A DNA stretch of 54,892 nt, taken from NCBI GenBank assembly GCA_013416445.1, contig JACCER010000022.1:1-54892 (forward strand), written 5' to 3'. Positions 28,329-37,096 of this stretch are shown here, piece by piece. The DNA is from Alcaligenaceae bacterium (GTDB lineage: Bacteria > Pseudomonadota > Gammaproteobacteria > Burkholderiales > Burkholderiaceae_B). The position numbers were made by a program, and so were the translations under genes. The first letter of the stretch is position 1; each line of letters begins with the position of its first letter. The notes beneath the pieces are model-generated. The model did not search any database and was not told the origin of the DNA. It worked only from the letters and a program-made list of their open reading frames with translations.

Positions 28329-29201
28329 ATGACTACAGCATTGATGCAGGCTGTTGACTTGCGCAGCGCCGAGGCGCGCGCATCGGGGGCGTTGCTGCCC
28401 ATTGTCGCCGAGCAAACCGAGATCCAAGAGCAGGGGCTGGCGTTCATGGTGCGCTGGATTTCATCATTGTCTGCAAAAGATGCCGCCAAGATGGCTCTGC
28501 CGGGTGGGCCGCGCGACCCTGATTTCAATCCTTTTTTGCCGCCAGATCCCGCACTGACCGTTGGGCCGGTGGGCGAACAGCATGTCATCATACTGAACAA
28601 ATTTCCTGTCTGTGATCGCCACTTGGTGTTGGCACGGCGAGAATTCGAAGAGCAACTGGCACCCTTGACCCTGGCGGACCTCACTGCGCTGGCGGTGGTC
28701 ATGTCCGAGGCGGGGGGATTGGGCTTTTATAATGGCGGTGCGCAGGCGGGCGCCAGCCAGCGGCATAAGCATGTGCAATGGATCCCTTCCGCCAAGGGTA
28801 ACGCCAGTTTGCGTTTCTTGGCTTTGGGGCTGCCTGGCGGTTTGCCTGAACATGCCGTGGCGGTGCATCCGCGCCTTGCTCTCAAACACGTTTTCGTACG
28901 TGTGCCTGGCAGCGAGGGCGCCCAAGTCAATACGCTGGCGCTCAGCCTGCATCGCGCATTGGGCCTGGCCTTTCGCACGCTGGGGCTGGAGCCGGGCGAA
29001 AATGGCCTGATGCCGCCTTTCAATATGCTGATCGACAATGGCTGGGTGCTGGTCGTGCCGCGCAGTAGCGAACATGCGCACGAAGTATCCGTGAATGCCT
29101 TGTCGTATGGCGGCACCTTGTACGTGCGCCACCCGGAACAGGTCGAAGCCATACGCCGGGCTGGCCCGTTGGCCGTGTTGGTGCAGGCAGCGTATTCGTA
29201 G
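28329..29201 (+). CDS. Ap4A phosphorylase-like ATP adenylyltransferase
   Basis: A 290-residue HIT-superfamily protein resembling yeast Apa1/Apa2 diadenosine tetraphosphate phosphorylase, which splits Ap4A with phosphate into ADP and ATP. The nucleotidyl-acceptor motif HKHVQ lies in ASQRHKHVQWIP near residue 145, the HIT variant typical of this group. Upstream HVIILNKFPVCDRHLVLARREF also matches the fold. Start ATG 28329 has GGGGGAG just upstream. Its TAG stop is formed by the first bases of a REP-like palindrome. Confidence 0.85.
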   Translation: MTTALMQAVDLRSAEARASGALLPIVAEQTEIQEQGLAFMVRWISSLSAKDAAKMALPGGPRDPDFNPFLPPDPALTVGPVGEQHVIILNKFPVCDRHLVLARREFEEQLAPLTLADLTALAVVMSEAGGLGFYNGGAQAGASQRHKHVQWIPSAKGNASLRFLALGLPGGLPEHAVAVHPRLALKHVFVRVPGSEGAQVNTLALSLHRALGLAFRTLGLEPGENGLMPPFNMLIDNGWVLVVPRSSEHAHEVSVNALSYGGTLYVRHPEQVEAIRRAGPLAVLVQAAYS

Positions 29202-29237
29202 GTCGGGTTAGCCCCGCAGGCGCGTAATCCGACCTAC
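29198..29237. repeat. REP-like palindrome overlapping two stop codons, copy 4
   Basis: GTAGGTCGGGTTA and TAATCCGACCTAC flank a short loop. The TAG in the left arm (29199-29201) ends the Ap4A-phosphorylase-like gene, and the TAG in the right arm read on the other strand (29236-29234) ends the convergent M20 gene. The palindrome fills the entire space between both genes. Confidence 0.9.
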
Positions 29238-30703
29238 AAGGGCAGGGCGGCTATGGTGTGAGCGACGGCCGCTGTCAGTTTTTTGCCATACGGTACATGC
29301 AGGAATTCGTTGGGTCCGTGCGCGTTCGATTGCGGGCCCAGTACGCCGCATACCATGAACTGTGATTTCGGGAAGCCCGCCTGCAGCATGTTCATTAGCG
29401 GTATGGTGCCGCCCTGGCCGATGTAACCGCAGGGTGCGCCATAATATTTTTTGGATGCGGCATCCAGCGCCTTGCTTAGCCATGCGGCAGATTCCGGCGC
29501 GTTCCAGCCTGTGGCAGCGCCTTGGTCGGGGTGGAATATGACTTTGGCGTTGTAGGGCGAATCGGACTCCAGTAGCGCTTTCAATTCCTGCACGGCGGCC
29601 ACTGCGTCGACCAGTGGTGGCAAGCGCAAAGACAGCTTGAAGGCGCTGCGCGGGCGCAATACGTTGCCCGCGCTGGACAGCGGCGGCAGGCCTTCGGCGC
29701 CTGTTACCGACAGCGTGGGACGCCAGGTTCGGTTCAATAGGGCAGTTTCCGGGTCTGTGGCCATGGGCAGTACAAAGCTGCTGTCGGCACCGCAGCTCCA
29801 GGGGAAACGGCGCCATACTTCGTCGCCCAGAATCTGAGCCGTGGCACGCACTTGTTCGATGCGCGCCGCCGGGATTTCACAGTGAAAGCTTTGCGGCAGC
29901 AGGCGTCCGCTACCGCTGTCTTCGAGGCGGTCAAGCAAATGGCGCAAGATACGGAAGCTGGATGGCACGACACCGCTGGCATCGCCCGAGTGCACGCCTT
30001 CATCAAGTACCTGGACCTCAAGGGTGCCGGCCACCAGGCCTCGCAACGAGGTGGTCATCCAGAGCTGATCGTAGTTGCCCGCGCCGGAATCCAGGCAAAC
30101 GACGAGTGCGACATTACCTAGTTGGTCGCGCAACGCGTCGACGTAGGGCAGCAGATCGTAACTGCCTGACTCTTCGCAGGTTTCTATCAGACCGATGCAG
30201 CGTGGGCGGGGTATGCTTTGTTTGTCCAGGGCCAGTATGGCGGTAAGTGCTGCATAGACCGCGTAGCCGTCATCAGCGCCGCCCCGGCCATAAAGCTTGC
30301 CGTTTTCGTACTTGGGCGTCCAGGGGCCAAGATCGGAGCGCCAGCCTGAAAATTCGGGCTGCTTGTCGAGGTGGCCGTACATAAGCACAGTATCACCATT
30401 GTCACAACGAGTGGCAGGCGCATCGAAAAAGATGACCGGAGTCCGGCCTGGCAGGCGAATGACTTCCAGCCTGAGGCGCAAGACTTTTTGTGCTTCGACC
30501 CATGCCGCGGCATCGCGCACCACCTGATCTATATAGCCATTTTTCGCCCAGTCGGCGTCAAAGGCAGGGCTTTTGCATGGAATGGCAATGTAATTGCTTA
30601 GCGCAGGGATAATTTCGTCATCCCATTTTTCGTCTACGTAGGCTTGCAAAATGGCAGGGTCCAGCGCAGGCGGCAATGCGTTGTCAGGGATGGGGGCGTT
30701 CAT
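29234..30703 (-). CDS. M20 family metallopeptidase (dipeptidase-like)
   Basis: A 489-residue M20-family zinc peptidase starting at ATG 30703; the frame is open to 30877 but that extension is not family-like. Metal ligands and catalytic residues visible: MYGHLDKQPEF, GRGGADDGYA, the EE pair in TCEESGS, CLDSGAGN, and the last His in NAHGPNEFLHVPYG. The lid/dimerisation domain lies between about residues 215 and 390. Cytosolic dipeptidase or carboxypeptidase activity is likely. Confidence 0.92.
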   Translation of the reverse strand: MNAPIPDNALPPALDPAILQAYVDEKWDDEIIPALSNYIAIPCKSPAFDADWAKNGYIDQVVRDAAAWVEAQKVLRLRLEVIRLPGRTPVIFFDAPATRCDNGDTVLMYGHLDKQPEFSGWRSDLGPWTPKYENGKLYGRGGADDGYAVYAALTAILALDKQSIPRPRCIGLIETCEESGSYDLLPYVDALRDQLGNVALVVCLDSGAGNYDQLWMTTSLRGLVAGTLEVQVLDEGVHSGDASGVVPSSFRILRHLLDRLEDSGSGRLLPQSFHCEIPAARIEQVRATAQILGDEVWRRFPWSCGADSSFVLPMATDPETALLNRTWRPTLSVTGAEGLPPLSSAGNVLRPRSAFKLSLRLPPLVDAVAAVQELKALLESDSPYNAKVIFHPDQGAATGWNAPESAAWLSKALDAASKKYYGAPCGYIGQGGTIPLMNMLQAGFPKSQFMVCGVLGPQSNAHGPNEFLHVPYGKKLTAAVAHTIAALPL

Positions 30704-30973
30704 GGCGGTTCCTGGATGGACAATACCAGGGATTCTACGCCGCTCGATTTTCAGGGGCAAATAAAACCGTCGGATTGCGTACTGCGCGCCAATCGACATT
30801 TGCTGGAAAGCCTCACTGGCCCGATAGCCTGGGTGCATTAAATAGGCTGGGTTTGGTGGAATAAGCGCTCTGCACATAGTCCATGCGCAGGTCCGTGCTG
30901 GTCAGTTTGGCTTATTGTGGGCATACTCGAAGGTCTTCATTTAACTGATAAGGACTTTTAAAGTGCGCTTTTC

Positions 30974-31678
30974 ATGACTATTCCTGGCTATAGAACCCAA
31001 CTGGAACGTGTGGCCATTGCGGGGACTCCCGATCTGGTGATTCGATCTTTGCTTGACCGCCAACAGTTTTACGACCCCACGGGTGCGGCAGAGCGTCTGG
31101 GTATATGCTCTGCTTCGTGGCCTTTGTTTGGCATGTTGTGGCCTTCCAGCGTGCAACTGGCATCGCAATTAGCGTGTCGTCCGGTTTGCCCCGACGAGCG
31201 AATTCTTGAAATCGGCTGTGGGCTGGCGCTGGCAAGCCTGGTGGGGCATAGGCGCGGGGCGCGCATTACCGCCAGCGATCGTCATCCGTTGGCTAAAAAA
31301 TTCCTCAAAGAAAACGCCGGCTTGAATCAGATGTCTTTGGTCAAGTACCGGCATGGTCAGTGGGGCAATCCCGGCCAGCCATGCCTGAACGATACCGGGG
31401 CGCCTTTGCTGTCGGCCCGCTACGATCTCATTGTAGGCAGCGATCTGCTGTACGAGCGCGATACGCCCGAAGTGCTGGCCAGGTTTATTGACGATCATGC
31501 CGCCGAGAAAGCCGAGGTCTGGCTGGTTGACCCCGATCGCGGCCATAGGCCGGCCTTTAATCGCCATATTGCCGATTATGGTTTTCAGTTAATGCGCGAT
31601 AAGCGGCTGGGGCAGGGGCTTGCGCCGGGTGGGCCGGTATCCGGATACAAAGGCCGCTTGCTGGTGTATCGGCGTTGA
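30974..31678 (+). CDS. Class I SAM-dependent methyltransferase
   Basis: A 234-residue Rossmann-fold methyltransferase of the METTL21/Nnt1-like kind that often modifies protein lysines or small molecules. Motif I is ILEIGCGLALASLV near residue 75, followed by the acidic ASDRHP and the later YDLIVGSDLLYERDTP post-II motif. The presumed ribosome-binding site AAGGA lies rather far (about 20 bases) from ATG 30974. The next gene starts 82 bases downstream on the same strand. Substrate unknown. Confidence 0.82.
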   Translation: MTIPGYRTQLERVAIAGTPDLVIRSLLDRQQFYDPTGAAERLGICSASWPLFGMLWPSSVQLASQLACRPVCPDERILEIGCGLALASLVGHRRGARITASDRHPLAKKFLKENAGLNQMSLVKYRHGQWGNPGQPCLNDTGAPLLSARYDLIVGSDLLYERDTPEVLARFIDDHAAEKAEVWLVDPDRGHRPAFNRHIADYGFQLMRDKRLGQGLAPGGPVSGYKGRLLVYRR

Positions 31679-31760
31679 TTTTCGGCTGTTGGGCTGGTTG
31701 CGCGTCGTCTACAATGCTTGGTCACATTCTCCTGGCGTTGCGCCTTTCCCGTTGGCTCCC

Positions 31761-32480
31761 ATGACTGAAACCGTACGTTTAAGTAAATATCTTGCCACCC
31801 GATTTTCCTGTTCGCGTCGCGAGGCGGAAAACTATGTGCAGGGTGGTTGGGTGCGGGTTGACGGCCGGGTGGTTGAAGAGCCCGGTTTGCGTATCGAACC
31901 GCATCAGCAGGTCGAACTCGCGGCCAATGCGTGCCACGATGATCACAAGCCGGCAACGATACTCTTGCATAAGCCGGTAGGGTATGGCGAGGGTGCGCGG
32001 CCTCTGTCTGACTTGATCGTACCGGCGAATCAGGTTGGTACTGATCGTTCCGGGCGTCACTTGGTCAAGCTGGATTTAAGTGGTTCCGAATTGCTGATGC
32101 CACTGGCTGCCGATGCCTGCGGCCTGGTGGTTTTTACGCAAGAGTACGGTATTGCCCGCAAGCTGCTTGATGATGCGACCAAGCTAGAACAAGAATACGT
32201 GGTTGAGGTGGCCGGCGAGCTATCGGAAGAAGGCTTGAAACGTCTGAATCATGGTTTATCGTGGCGTGGCGCCCCTTTGCCGTCAATCAAGGTTAGCAGG
32301 CAAAGCGAAAACCGCTTGCGCTTTGCGATCAAGCATCCGCCTGCGGGCCTGATTGCCGACATGTGCCGGCAAGTAGGGCTGAAGGCGCTGAACATCAAGC
32401 GCCTGCGAATAGGGCGTCTGCCGATGGCGGGCCTGCCTGCGGGGCAGTGGCGCTATCTGTTGGGTTACGAGCGTTTTTGA
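31761..32480 (+). CDS. RluF-like S4 protein without catalytic aspartate
   Basis: A 239-residue relative of the RsuA/RluF pseudouridine synthases: an N-terminal S4 RNA-binding domain (about 5-50, LSKYLATRFSCSRREAENYV) and a synthase-like domain with LLHKPVG and LEQEYVVEV. In active enzymes the catalytic Asp lies in RLDxxTxGL; here the aligned block is PLAADACGL, with Ala116 in place of Asp and Pro in place of Arg. The RQIRRM motif is also replaced (AGLIADM, about 195-201). I infer an RNA-binding pseudo-enzyme or a divergent subgroup. Start ATG 31761; earlier in-frame codons overlap the methyltransferase and are not family-like. Confidence 0.82.
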   Translation: MTETVRLSKYLATRFSCSRREAENYVQGGWVRVDGRVVEEPGLRIEPHQQVELAANACHDDHKPATILLHKPVGYGEGARPLSDLIVPANQVGTDRSGRHLVKLDLSGSELLMPLAADACGLVVFTQEYGIARKLLDDATKLEQEYVVEVAGELSEEGLKRLNHGLSWRGAPLPSIKVSRQSENRLRFAIKHPPAGLIADMCRQVGLKALNIKRLRIGRLPMAGLPAGQWRYLLGYERF

Positions 32481-32490
32481 GTCGCCAAGG

Positions 32491-32545
32491 GCGTAATTCG
32501 ACAAGGCAACGCCATAATCATATAAGCGCAGCGTAATCCGACGCA
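32491..32545. repeat. Two half copies of the REP-like palindrome
   Basis: GCGTAATTCGACAAG at 32491 and GCGTAATCCGACGCAAG at 32531 match one arm of the dispersed palindrome in direct orientation, just after the RluF-like gene. Confidence 0.6.
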
Positions 32546-32670
32546 AGCAGTCCGTGTGTACCCAAGCTGTATGCATTTGCACTCTGGTCGTGCTACAGCT
32601 TCGGATGGGTAGGAGACGGCTGTTTGTTTCTGGGGGCGGGTATGTGTTGTGTACGGTTTTTTGTTCTTAC

Positions 32671-32891
32671 AAAAGTCGGGTGTGTCGAGGGCTATTTCGG
32701 CTTCACGCGCTGCGCCCCTGGCGGGGTTCCCGTTACGGTCAGCGCCATCGAGGCGTCCGCGGAACTCGCCCGGTCGGACCAGTGGTCCGACAAGCGCCGG
32801 GCTCAGACAGCCGCGGCCTTGCCTCCTCGATGGCGCTGACCGTAACGGCTTGCGCAAGGCGCCTGCACAGCCCCCGACACACCCGACTTTT
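32671..32891. repeat. Nested long inverted repeat (about 220 bp)
   Basis: Outer arms 32671-32687 (AAAAGTCGGGTGTGTCG) and 32875-32891 are perfect inverted copies. Middle arms 32730-32753 and 32825-32848 pair perfectly over 24 bp (core GTTACGGTCAGCGCCATCGA). The centre is a 9-bp hairpin GTCGGACCA/TGGTCCGAC (32773-32791) flanked by GCCCGG/CCGGGC. The unit could form a cruciform or a strong RNA stem. Confidence 0.85.
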
Positions 32892-32998
32892 TGCATCAAC
32901 GAGGTTTGGACTAGCCTATTCATCACTAACCAGCCATACCAGTAAAACCAGCTTTTCATGCTGCAAGGCCGTTAGGCCGTCCCATTTGCTATTGCGCA

Positions 32999-33105
32999 GT
33001 TGTCTGGGGTGGGTGGAAGCTCAGTGCGGCGGTAGGCGGCTGTACGAGGCAGACGCGGAAACAAGCACGCCGTGCCGCACTGGCCTGCCACCCGCCCCGG
33101 ACAAC
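32999..33105. repeat. Full-length palindromic repeat, second copy
   Basis: Left arm 32999-33030 (begins GTTGTCTGGGGTGGG) and right arm 33074-33105 pair at about 27 of 32 positions around a 43-base centre. Positions 33037-33082 are identical to 58-103 at the window start. Confidence 0.8.
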
Positions 33106-33245
33106 ATCACAAGTAAACCGACAACGTCATCAGAACGACACAACGTCGCCAGAACCCAACAGCATCACTAATCTCTGGTACCCACAGCGTGTTTCTTATT
33201 CACACCATAGGCACCGTAAATCAGCATGCATCACATAAAAAAACT

Positions 33246-34250
33246 TTACTTGCCCGCCGCTTCGGTGGCCTTTTTCCAGGCGTCGATAATGGAATCGTAT
33301 TCAGCTGCGGCTTTCATGGGGTCGGTGGCTTCTACCTTGATGTCTTTCAGGTTGGGTAGCTTGGTCAGCGTGGCGACGTCGATGTCGGACCGCGTGGGGC
33401 GGCGAAAGTTGTGTACCAGTTCGGCTTCCTGCACTGCTTTGGAAAGCAGCACGTCGTAAACAGCATGGGCTGAATCAGCGCCGTTCTTCGGGTTTTTGAT
33501 GACGCCCAAGGCTTCAGGCGCGACAAATGCGCCTTCGGTAGGGTACACAATACGCACTTCTTTTTGGCCACCTGCAATATAAGCGTAGGCGGCGTATTCC
33601 ATGGTGATACCTACGGCGTACTCACCGTTGGCGACGCTTTTATAGATCTGGGCCGAGCTTTTTGACACGTCGGCATTGGCTACGAGCTTATTGAAGCCGT
33701 CTTGGCCGAATAGCTGGTAAATACCGTACATTTGGTCGTAGGTGCTGCCCGAGGTTGCAGGGTCGCCGACGATGAGTTTGCCTTTCCATTTGGGATCGAA
33801 CAGGTCGCTCCAGGTTTTGGGGGCTTCCGCGCCTTTGAGCTGTTTGTCGTTGACCATGATGACCATGACGTGGGCGTTGGTGCCGGCCCACAGGTTATCG
33901 GGGCCGATAAAACGTGGGTCCAGGTCTTTGGCTTCAGGAGATGCGTAAGGCTCGAAGTTGTTTTTGAAGGCTGCCATGGTACCGAAGCCTGCGCCCCACA
34001 CTACGTCGCCCAGCGGATTTTTTGATTCGGCTTCTATGCGTTTCATCAGGGCGCCAGTGCCTGAGGTGACTGTCTGGATCTTCAGGTTGGGTGCGGCTTT
34101 CTTGGCAATGTCGGTGGCCGTGTCTACGGTCTGGACATTGTTCGAGGTGTAGATGACGGCATCTGCCGCGTATGCGGCATGGCCCAGGATCAGGGCGACA
34201 CCGCCAAGGGTAGGGGCCAGATAGCGCTTGATGAAGTGTGAGCTTGACAT
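33246..34250 (-). CDS. ABC transporter substrate-binding protein (Fe3+/AfuA type)
   Basis: Periplasmic binding protein, 334 residues, with a Sec signal peptide (about 1-29, ending HAAYAADA) and the class-I iron/polyamine binding-protein fold: VIYTSNN, the WGAGFG turn, NVDTKIW-like VMVIMVND, LFDPKWKGKLIVGDPATSGSTYD, and GITMEYAAYAY. These are the usual marks of FbpA/FutA-like receptors, but related receptors bind 2-aminoethylphosphonate or polyamines, so the ligand is open. Ribosome-binding site AAGGAAA. Third gene of the ATPase-permease-receptor operon. Confidence 0.85.
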   Translation of the reverse strand: MSSSHFIKRYLAPTLGGVALILGHAAYAADAVIYTSNNVQTVDTATDIAKKAAPNLKIQTVTSGTGALMKRIEAESKNPLGDVVWGAGFGTMAAFKNNFEPYASPEAKDLDPRFIGPDNLWAGTNAHVMVIMVNDKQLKGAEAPKTWSDLFDPKWKGKLIVGDPATSGSTYDQMYGIYQLFGQDGFNKLVANADVSKSSAQIYKSVANGEYAVGITMEYAAYAYIAGGQKEVRIVYPTEGAFVAPEALGVIKNPKNGADSAHAVYDVLLSKAVQEAELVHNFRRPTRSDIDVATLTKLPNLKDIKVEATDPMKAAAEYDSIIDAWKKATEAAGK

Positions 34251-34269
34251 AGGTTTCCTTGAAGTGAGC

Positions 34270-35934
34270 CTAGCGGCTGGAAAATAAATCGAGTTTTAAG
34301 AAACGGACAGCCAGGTAAACAGGAACAATGATGACCACCATTAAAATGACTCCGTAGGCCGATGCCCTGGCCAGGTAGCCGGCGTCGATCTGGCGGAACA
34401 TTTGGATGGGCATGGTTTCCATGCCGCCGTAGTACAAGACTATGGTGGCCGAGATTTCTGCCAATGACGTCACCCACATCAGGATGGCGGCACCCAGGAT
34501 GGCCGGCTTCATCACAGGTAACACGACTTTGAAAAAGCTGGCTATGGGTGATACCCCCAAATTGATTGACGCTTCTTCTATTGAGTCGGGAATGCTGTAT
34601 AGGGACGCCGACGCAGAACGGATGGAAAAGGGCACTTTGCGCACGAAATAGGCTGAAGCCATAATGACCCAGGTGCCGGTCAGGATGATCATGCCGCTGT
34701 TATAGGTGTGTATCAAGGCAATGCCAAGTACGGTGCCCGATATGGCCAGAGGCAGCATGACGACGTAGTCCAGCGCGCTGACCACCCACAGGCGTTTCTT
34801 GACGATCAGGTAGCTGGCGATGGTGGCGAAGCAGGTGCCGGTGATGGCGGCCACACTGGCCAGCATCAGCGAGTTGATGATGGGCTCGGGTGCCGTCCGC
34901 AAGGCACGTTCCATGTTTTCGAGTGTAAAGGTGCCGTATTGCATGACCGGGCCGCTAGCTTTGGTAAAGGCGCCGACCAGTACGATGGCTGCCGGTATCA
35001 TGGAAAAGGCCACGAACAATACCGCACCTGTGGTCAGAAGCACGGCGCTCATGCCGGTTGCGCGAACCGCCAGGGGAGCGCGGCCTTGTTGCATCTGGTA
35101 GGTTTTCCGTTCAACAATGCGCTTTTGCACGAACAGCACGAAGCCCACCAAAACGACCGACACCACGGCCAGCACGCTTTGCATGGTGGGGTTGCCCCCC
35201 ATTTCCGACAAGAATGTGGTGTAGGTCAGGGACGACAGTACATCGACTCGCCCGCCCAGTATCATGGGTATGGAAAAATTGTCGACCGCCAGGGTGAAAA
35301 CAATCATGGCGTTGATGAGCAGGGCAGGCGCCAGCACGGGCAAGGTTACCGTTAGCGCGCGCCTGAAGTTGCTGGCGCCCAGGTTGATGGCCGCCTCTTC
35401 TATGGTGCCGTCTATGGCCTTGAGGGCGGCCAGCATGCCTATATAGACATAGGTATAGTCGTTCAGGATAAGCGTGAATGACATCCCGAACCAGCCATAA
35501 AAAGAAGGCAGGTCTATACCTATGGCTTCCAGGGCGTGCCTGACCAAACCGTTATTGCCCAGCAGCATCAGCCAGGCTTGCGATACCACGATGTCGGGCA
35601 GGACAATGGTGGCCAGCGGCAATAGCGCCACCAGGGTTTTGCCGGGGAAATCGTAGCGCGCCACAATATAGGCCAGTGGCGCGCCTAATAACACAGTGCC
35701 TAGCGTAGATATCGCACCCAGTTGCAGGGTGTTGAAAAACGCCTGTACGTACTTGGGGTTATTGAAAAAGGTTCTGAAGCCCTGCAGGCTGGCGCTGCCA
35801 GTTTGAGGGTCAATGGCGCTTTGGTAAAACAGCGAGGCCAGCGGCCACAATACCAGGGCGACCAGCACCAGCAGGCATAGCAATGCCGGTACGAACCACG
35901 GAGAGTAGCGGCGCTTGGCGGAGTATTCCGTCAT
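34270..35934 (-). CDS. ABC transporter permease, fused two-domain (FbpB type)
   Basis: A 554-residue inner-membrane permease with two homologous halves, each carrying about six helices. Both cytoplasmic EAA loops are visible: EEAAINLGASNFRRALTVTLP near residue 180 and EEASINLGVSPIASFFKVVLP near 465, each for contact with one ATPase. The fused design is typical for the FbpB/SfuB group. Seven bases separate it from the ATPase gene and 19 from the receptor gene. Confidence 0.9.
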   Translation of the reverse strand: MTEYSAKRRYSPWFVPALLCLLVLVALVLWPLASLFYQSAIDPQTGSASLQGFRTFFNNPKYVQAFFNTLQLGAISTLGTVLLGAPLAYIVARYDFPGKTLVALLPLATIVLPDIVVSQAWLMLLGNNGLVRHALEAIGIDLPSFYGWFGMSFTLILNDYTYVYIGMLAALKAIDGTIEEAAINLGASNFRRALTVTLPVLAPALLINAMIVFTLAVDNFSIPMILGGRVDVLSSLTYTTFLSEMGGNPTMQSVLAVVSVVLVGFVLFVQKRIVERKTYQMQQGRAPLAVRATGMSAVLLTTGAVLFVAFSMIPAAIVLVGAFTKASGPVMQYGTFTLENMERALRTAPEPIINSLMLASVAAITGTCFATIASYLIVKKRLWVVSALDYVVMLPLAISGTVLGIALIHTYNSGMIILTGTWVIMASAYFVRKVPFSIRSASASLYSIPDSIEEASINLGVSPIASFFKVVLPVMKPAILGAAILMWVTSLAEISATIVLYYGGMETMPIQMFRQIDAGYLARASAYGVILMVVIIVPVYLAVRFLKLDLFSSR

Positions 35935-35941
35935 GATCTTG

Positions 35942-36997
35942 CTATGCCTCGACCAGACGGCAGTCAGTGCTGAAGCTTAGGAAAACCTGGCTGCCTGGCT
36001 GGTAGGATGGATCGCTGGCGGCCGAAATGTCGACGTTGATGACTTTGCCGTCTTCCAGCCGTAGAGCATAGGTAGCCTTGACTCCCAGGTAGCGTCGGTA
36101 GACGATTTCGGCCGGCACCCGGCTGAAGTCGGCGCTAGCTTGTTCGTGTACCGTGATGTGTTCAGGGCGTGCAGCCAGTTGGCTATTCTTGCTGGAAGCC
36201 TGGCCCGACACCAGCGCTTGTCCGCCAGCTATGGTGACCAGGCTGTTCTCGCCCTTGGACAACAGGGTTTGTACGTCGATCAGGTTGGCTGCGCCGATGA
36301 AGTCGGCGGCATAGGCCGTTCTGGGGCGTGCGTACATACCTTCAGGGGTATCAAGCTGGTCGATGCGGCCATTGCGTAGCAAAGCAATACGGTCAGACAT
36401 CGACAAGGCTTCTTCCTGGTCGTGTGTAACGAAAATAGCCGTGATATTCGATTCTTGCTGCAATTGCCTGATGACATCGCGCATGTGTATGCGCAGCTTG
36501 GCATCCAGGTTAGATAAGGGTTCGTCCATCAGCAAGACACGCGGTTCTATGACCAGGGCGCGGGCCAGTGCGACCCGCTGGCGCTGCCCGCCAGACAATT
36601 CGCCGGGGGTGCGTTCGCCCAGATGGCCCAATTCGACTCTGTCGAGTATGCGCTTGACTTTGGCTTTGATATCGTTACGTGAAAATTTGCGCACCCGCAG
36701 GCCGTAGGCGACATTATCGAAAACGGTTTTGTCGGGAAACAAGGCATAGTCCTGGAAGACCATGCCGGTTTCGCGTTTATGGGCAGGCAAATGGGTAATA
36801 TCTTGCTCGTCGAGCAGCAGGCGACCTTCATCGGGTGTGATGAACCCCGCAATCATGCGCAGCAGGGTGGTTTTCCCGCAACCGCTGGGGCCTAGCAGCG
36901 TGAAGAATTCTCCGTGCTTTATGTCCAGGCTAAGGCGATCGATAATAGTTGTCTCGCCATAGCGCTTGGCTACGTTGTCAATTGTTATATTTGCCAT
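35942..36997 (-). CDS. ABC transporter ATP-binding protein (FbpC/PotA type)
   Basis: A 351-residue ATPase from ATG 36997. Walker A GPSGCGKTT, Q-loop VFQDYALFP, signature LSGGQRQRVALARAL, Walker B VLLMDEPLSNLDAKLR and the switch His in FVTHDQEEAL are all present. A C-terminal TOBE-like regulatory region starts near residue 240. First gene of the importer operon; it follows the crotonase gene by 99 bases on the same strand. Confidence 0.93.
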   Translation of the reverse strand: MANITIDNVAKRYGETTIIDRLSLDIKHGEFFTLLGPSGCGKTTLLRMIAGFITPDEGRLLLDEQDITHLPAHKRETGMVFQDYALFPDKTVFDNVAYGLRVRKFSRNDIKAKVKRILDRVELGHLGERTPGELSGGQRQRVALARALVIEPRVLLMDEPLSNLDAKLRIHMRDVIRQLQQESNITAIFVTHDQEEALSMSDRIALLRNGRIDQLDTPEGMYARPRTAYAADFIGAANLIDVQTLLSKGENSLVTIAGGQALVSGQASSKNSQLAARPEHITVHEQASADFSRVPAEIVYRRYLGVKATYALRLEDGKVINVDISAASDPSYQPGSQVFLSFSTDCRLVEA

Positions 36998-37096
36998 CAG
37001 GATTTGGTCGCCCGAAGCGACAAAATGCAATAAGTAATAGACGATTGTGACAGAAAAGACACGGTTACTGTTTGAAGCAACTGGCTTCTATGTGTT

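Larger units (their letters stand above)
32481..33245. other. Non-coding, palindrome-rich region
   Basis: About 765 bases with no credible gene; the open frames here follow inverted repeats and have no protein-like features. It contains REP-like half copies, a large nested palindrome (32671-32891), and a second palindromic repeat shared with the start of the window (32999-33105). After 33105 come short degenerate repeats of the type CAACGTCATCAGAA. Confidence 0.75.

Noticed and set aside
32465-32959. 164-codon frame on the minus strand and 205-codon frame on the plus strand through 32.5-33.2 kb
   Set aside because: Both run through inverted repeats, have repetitive Arg/Ser/Gly/Cys composition and overlap each other; they are by-products of the palindromes.
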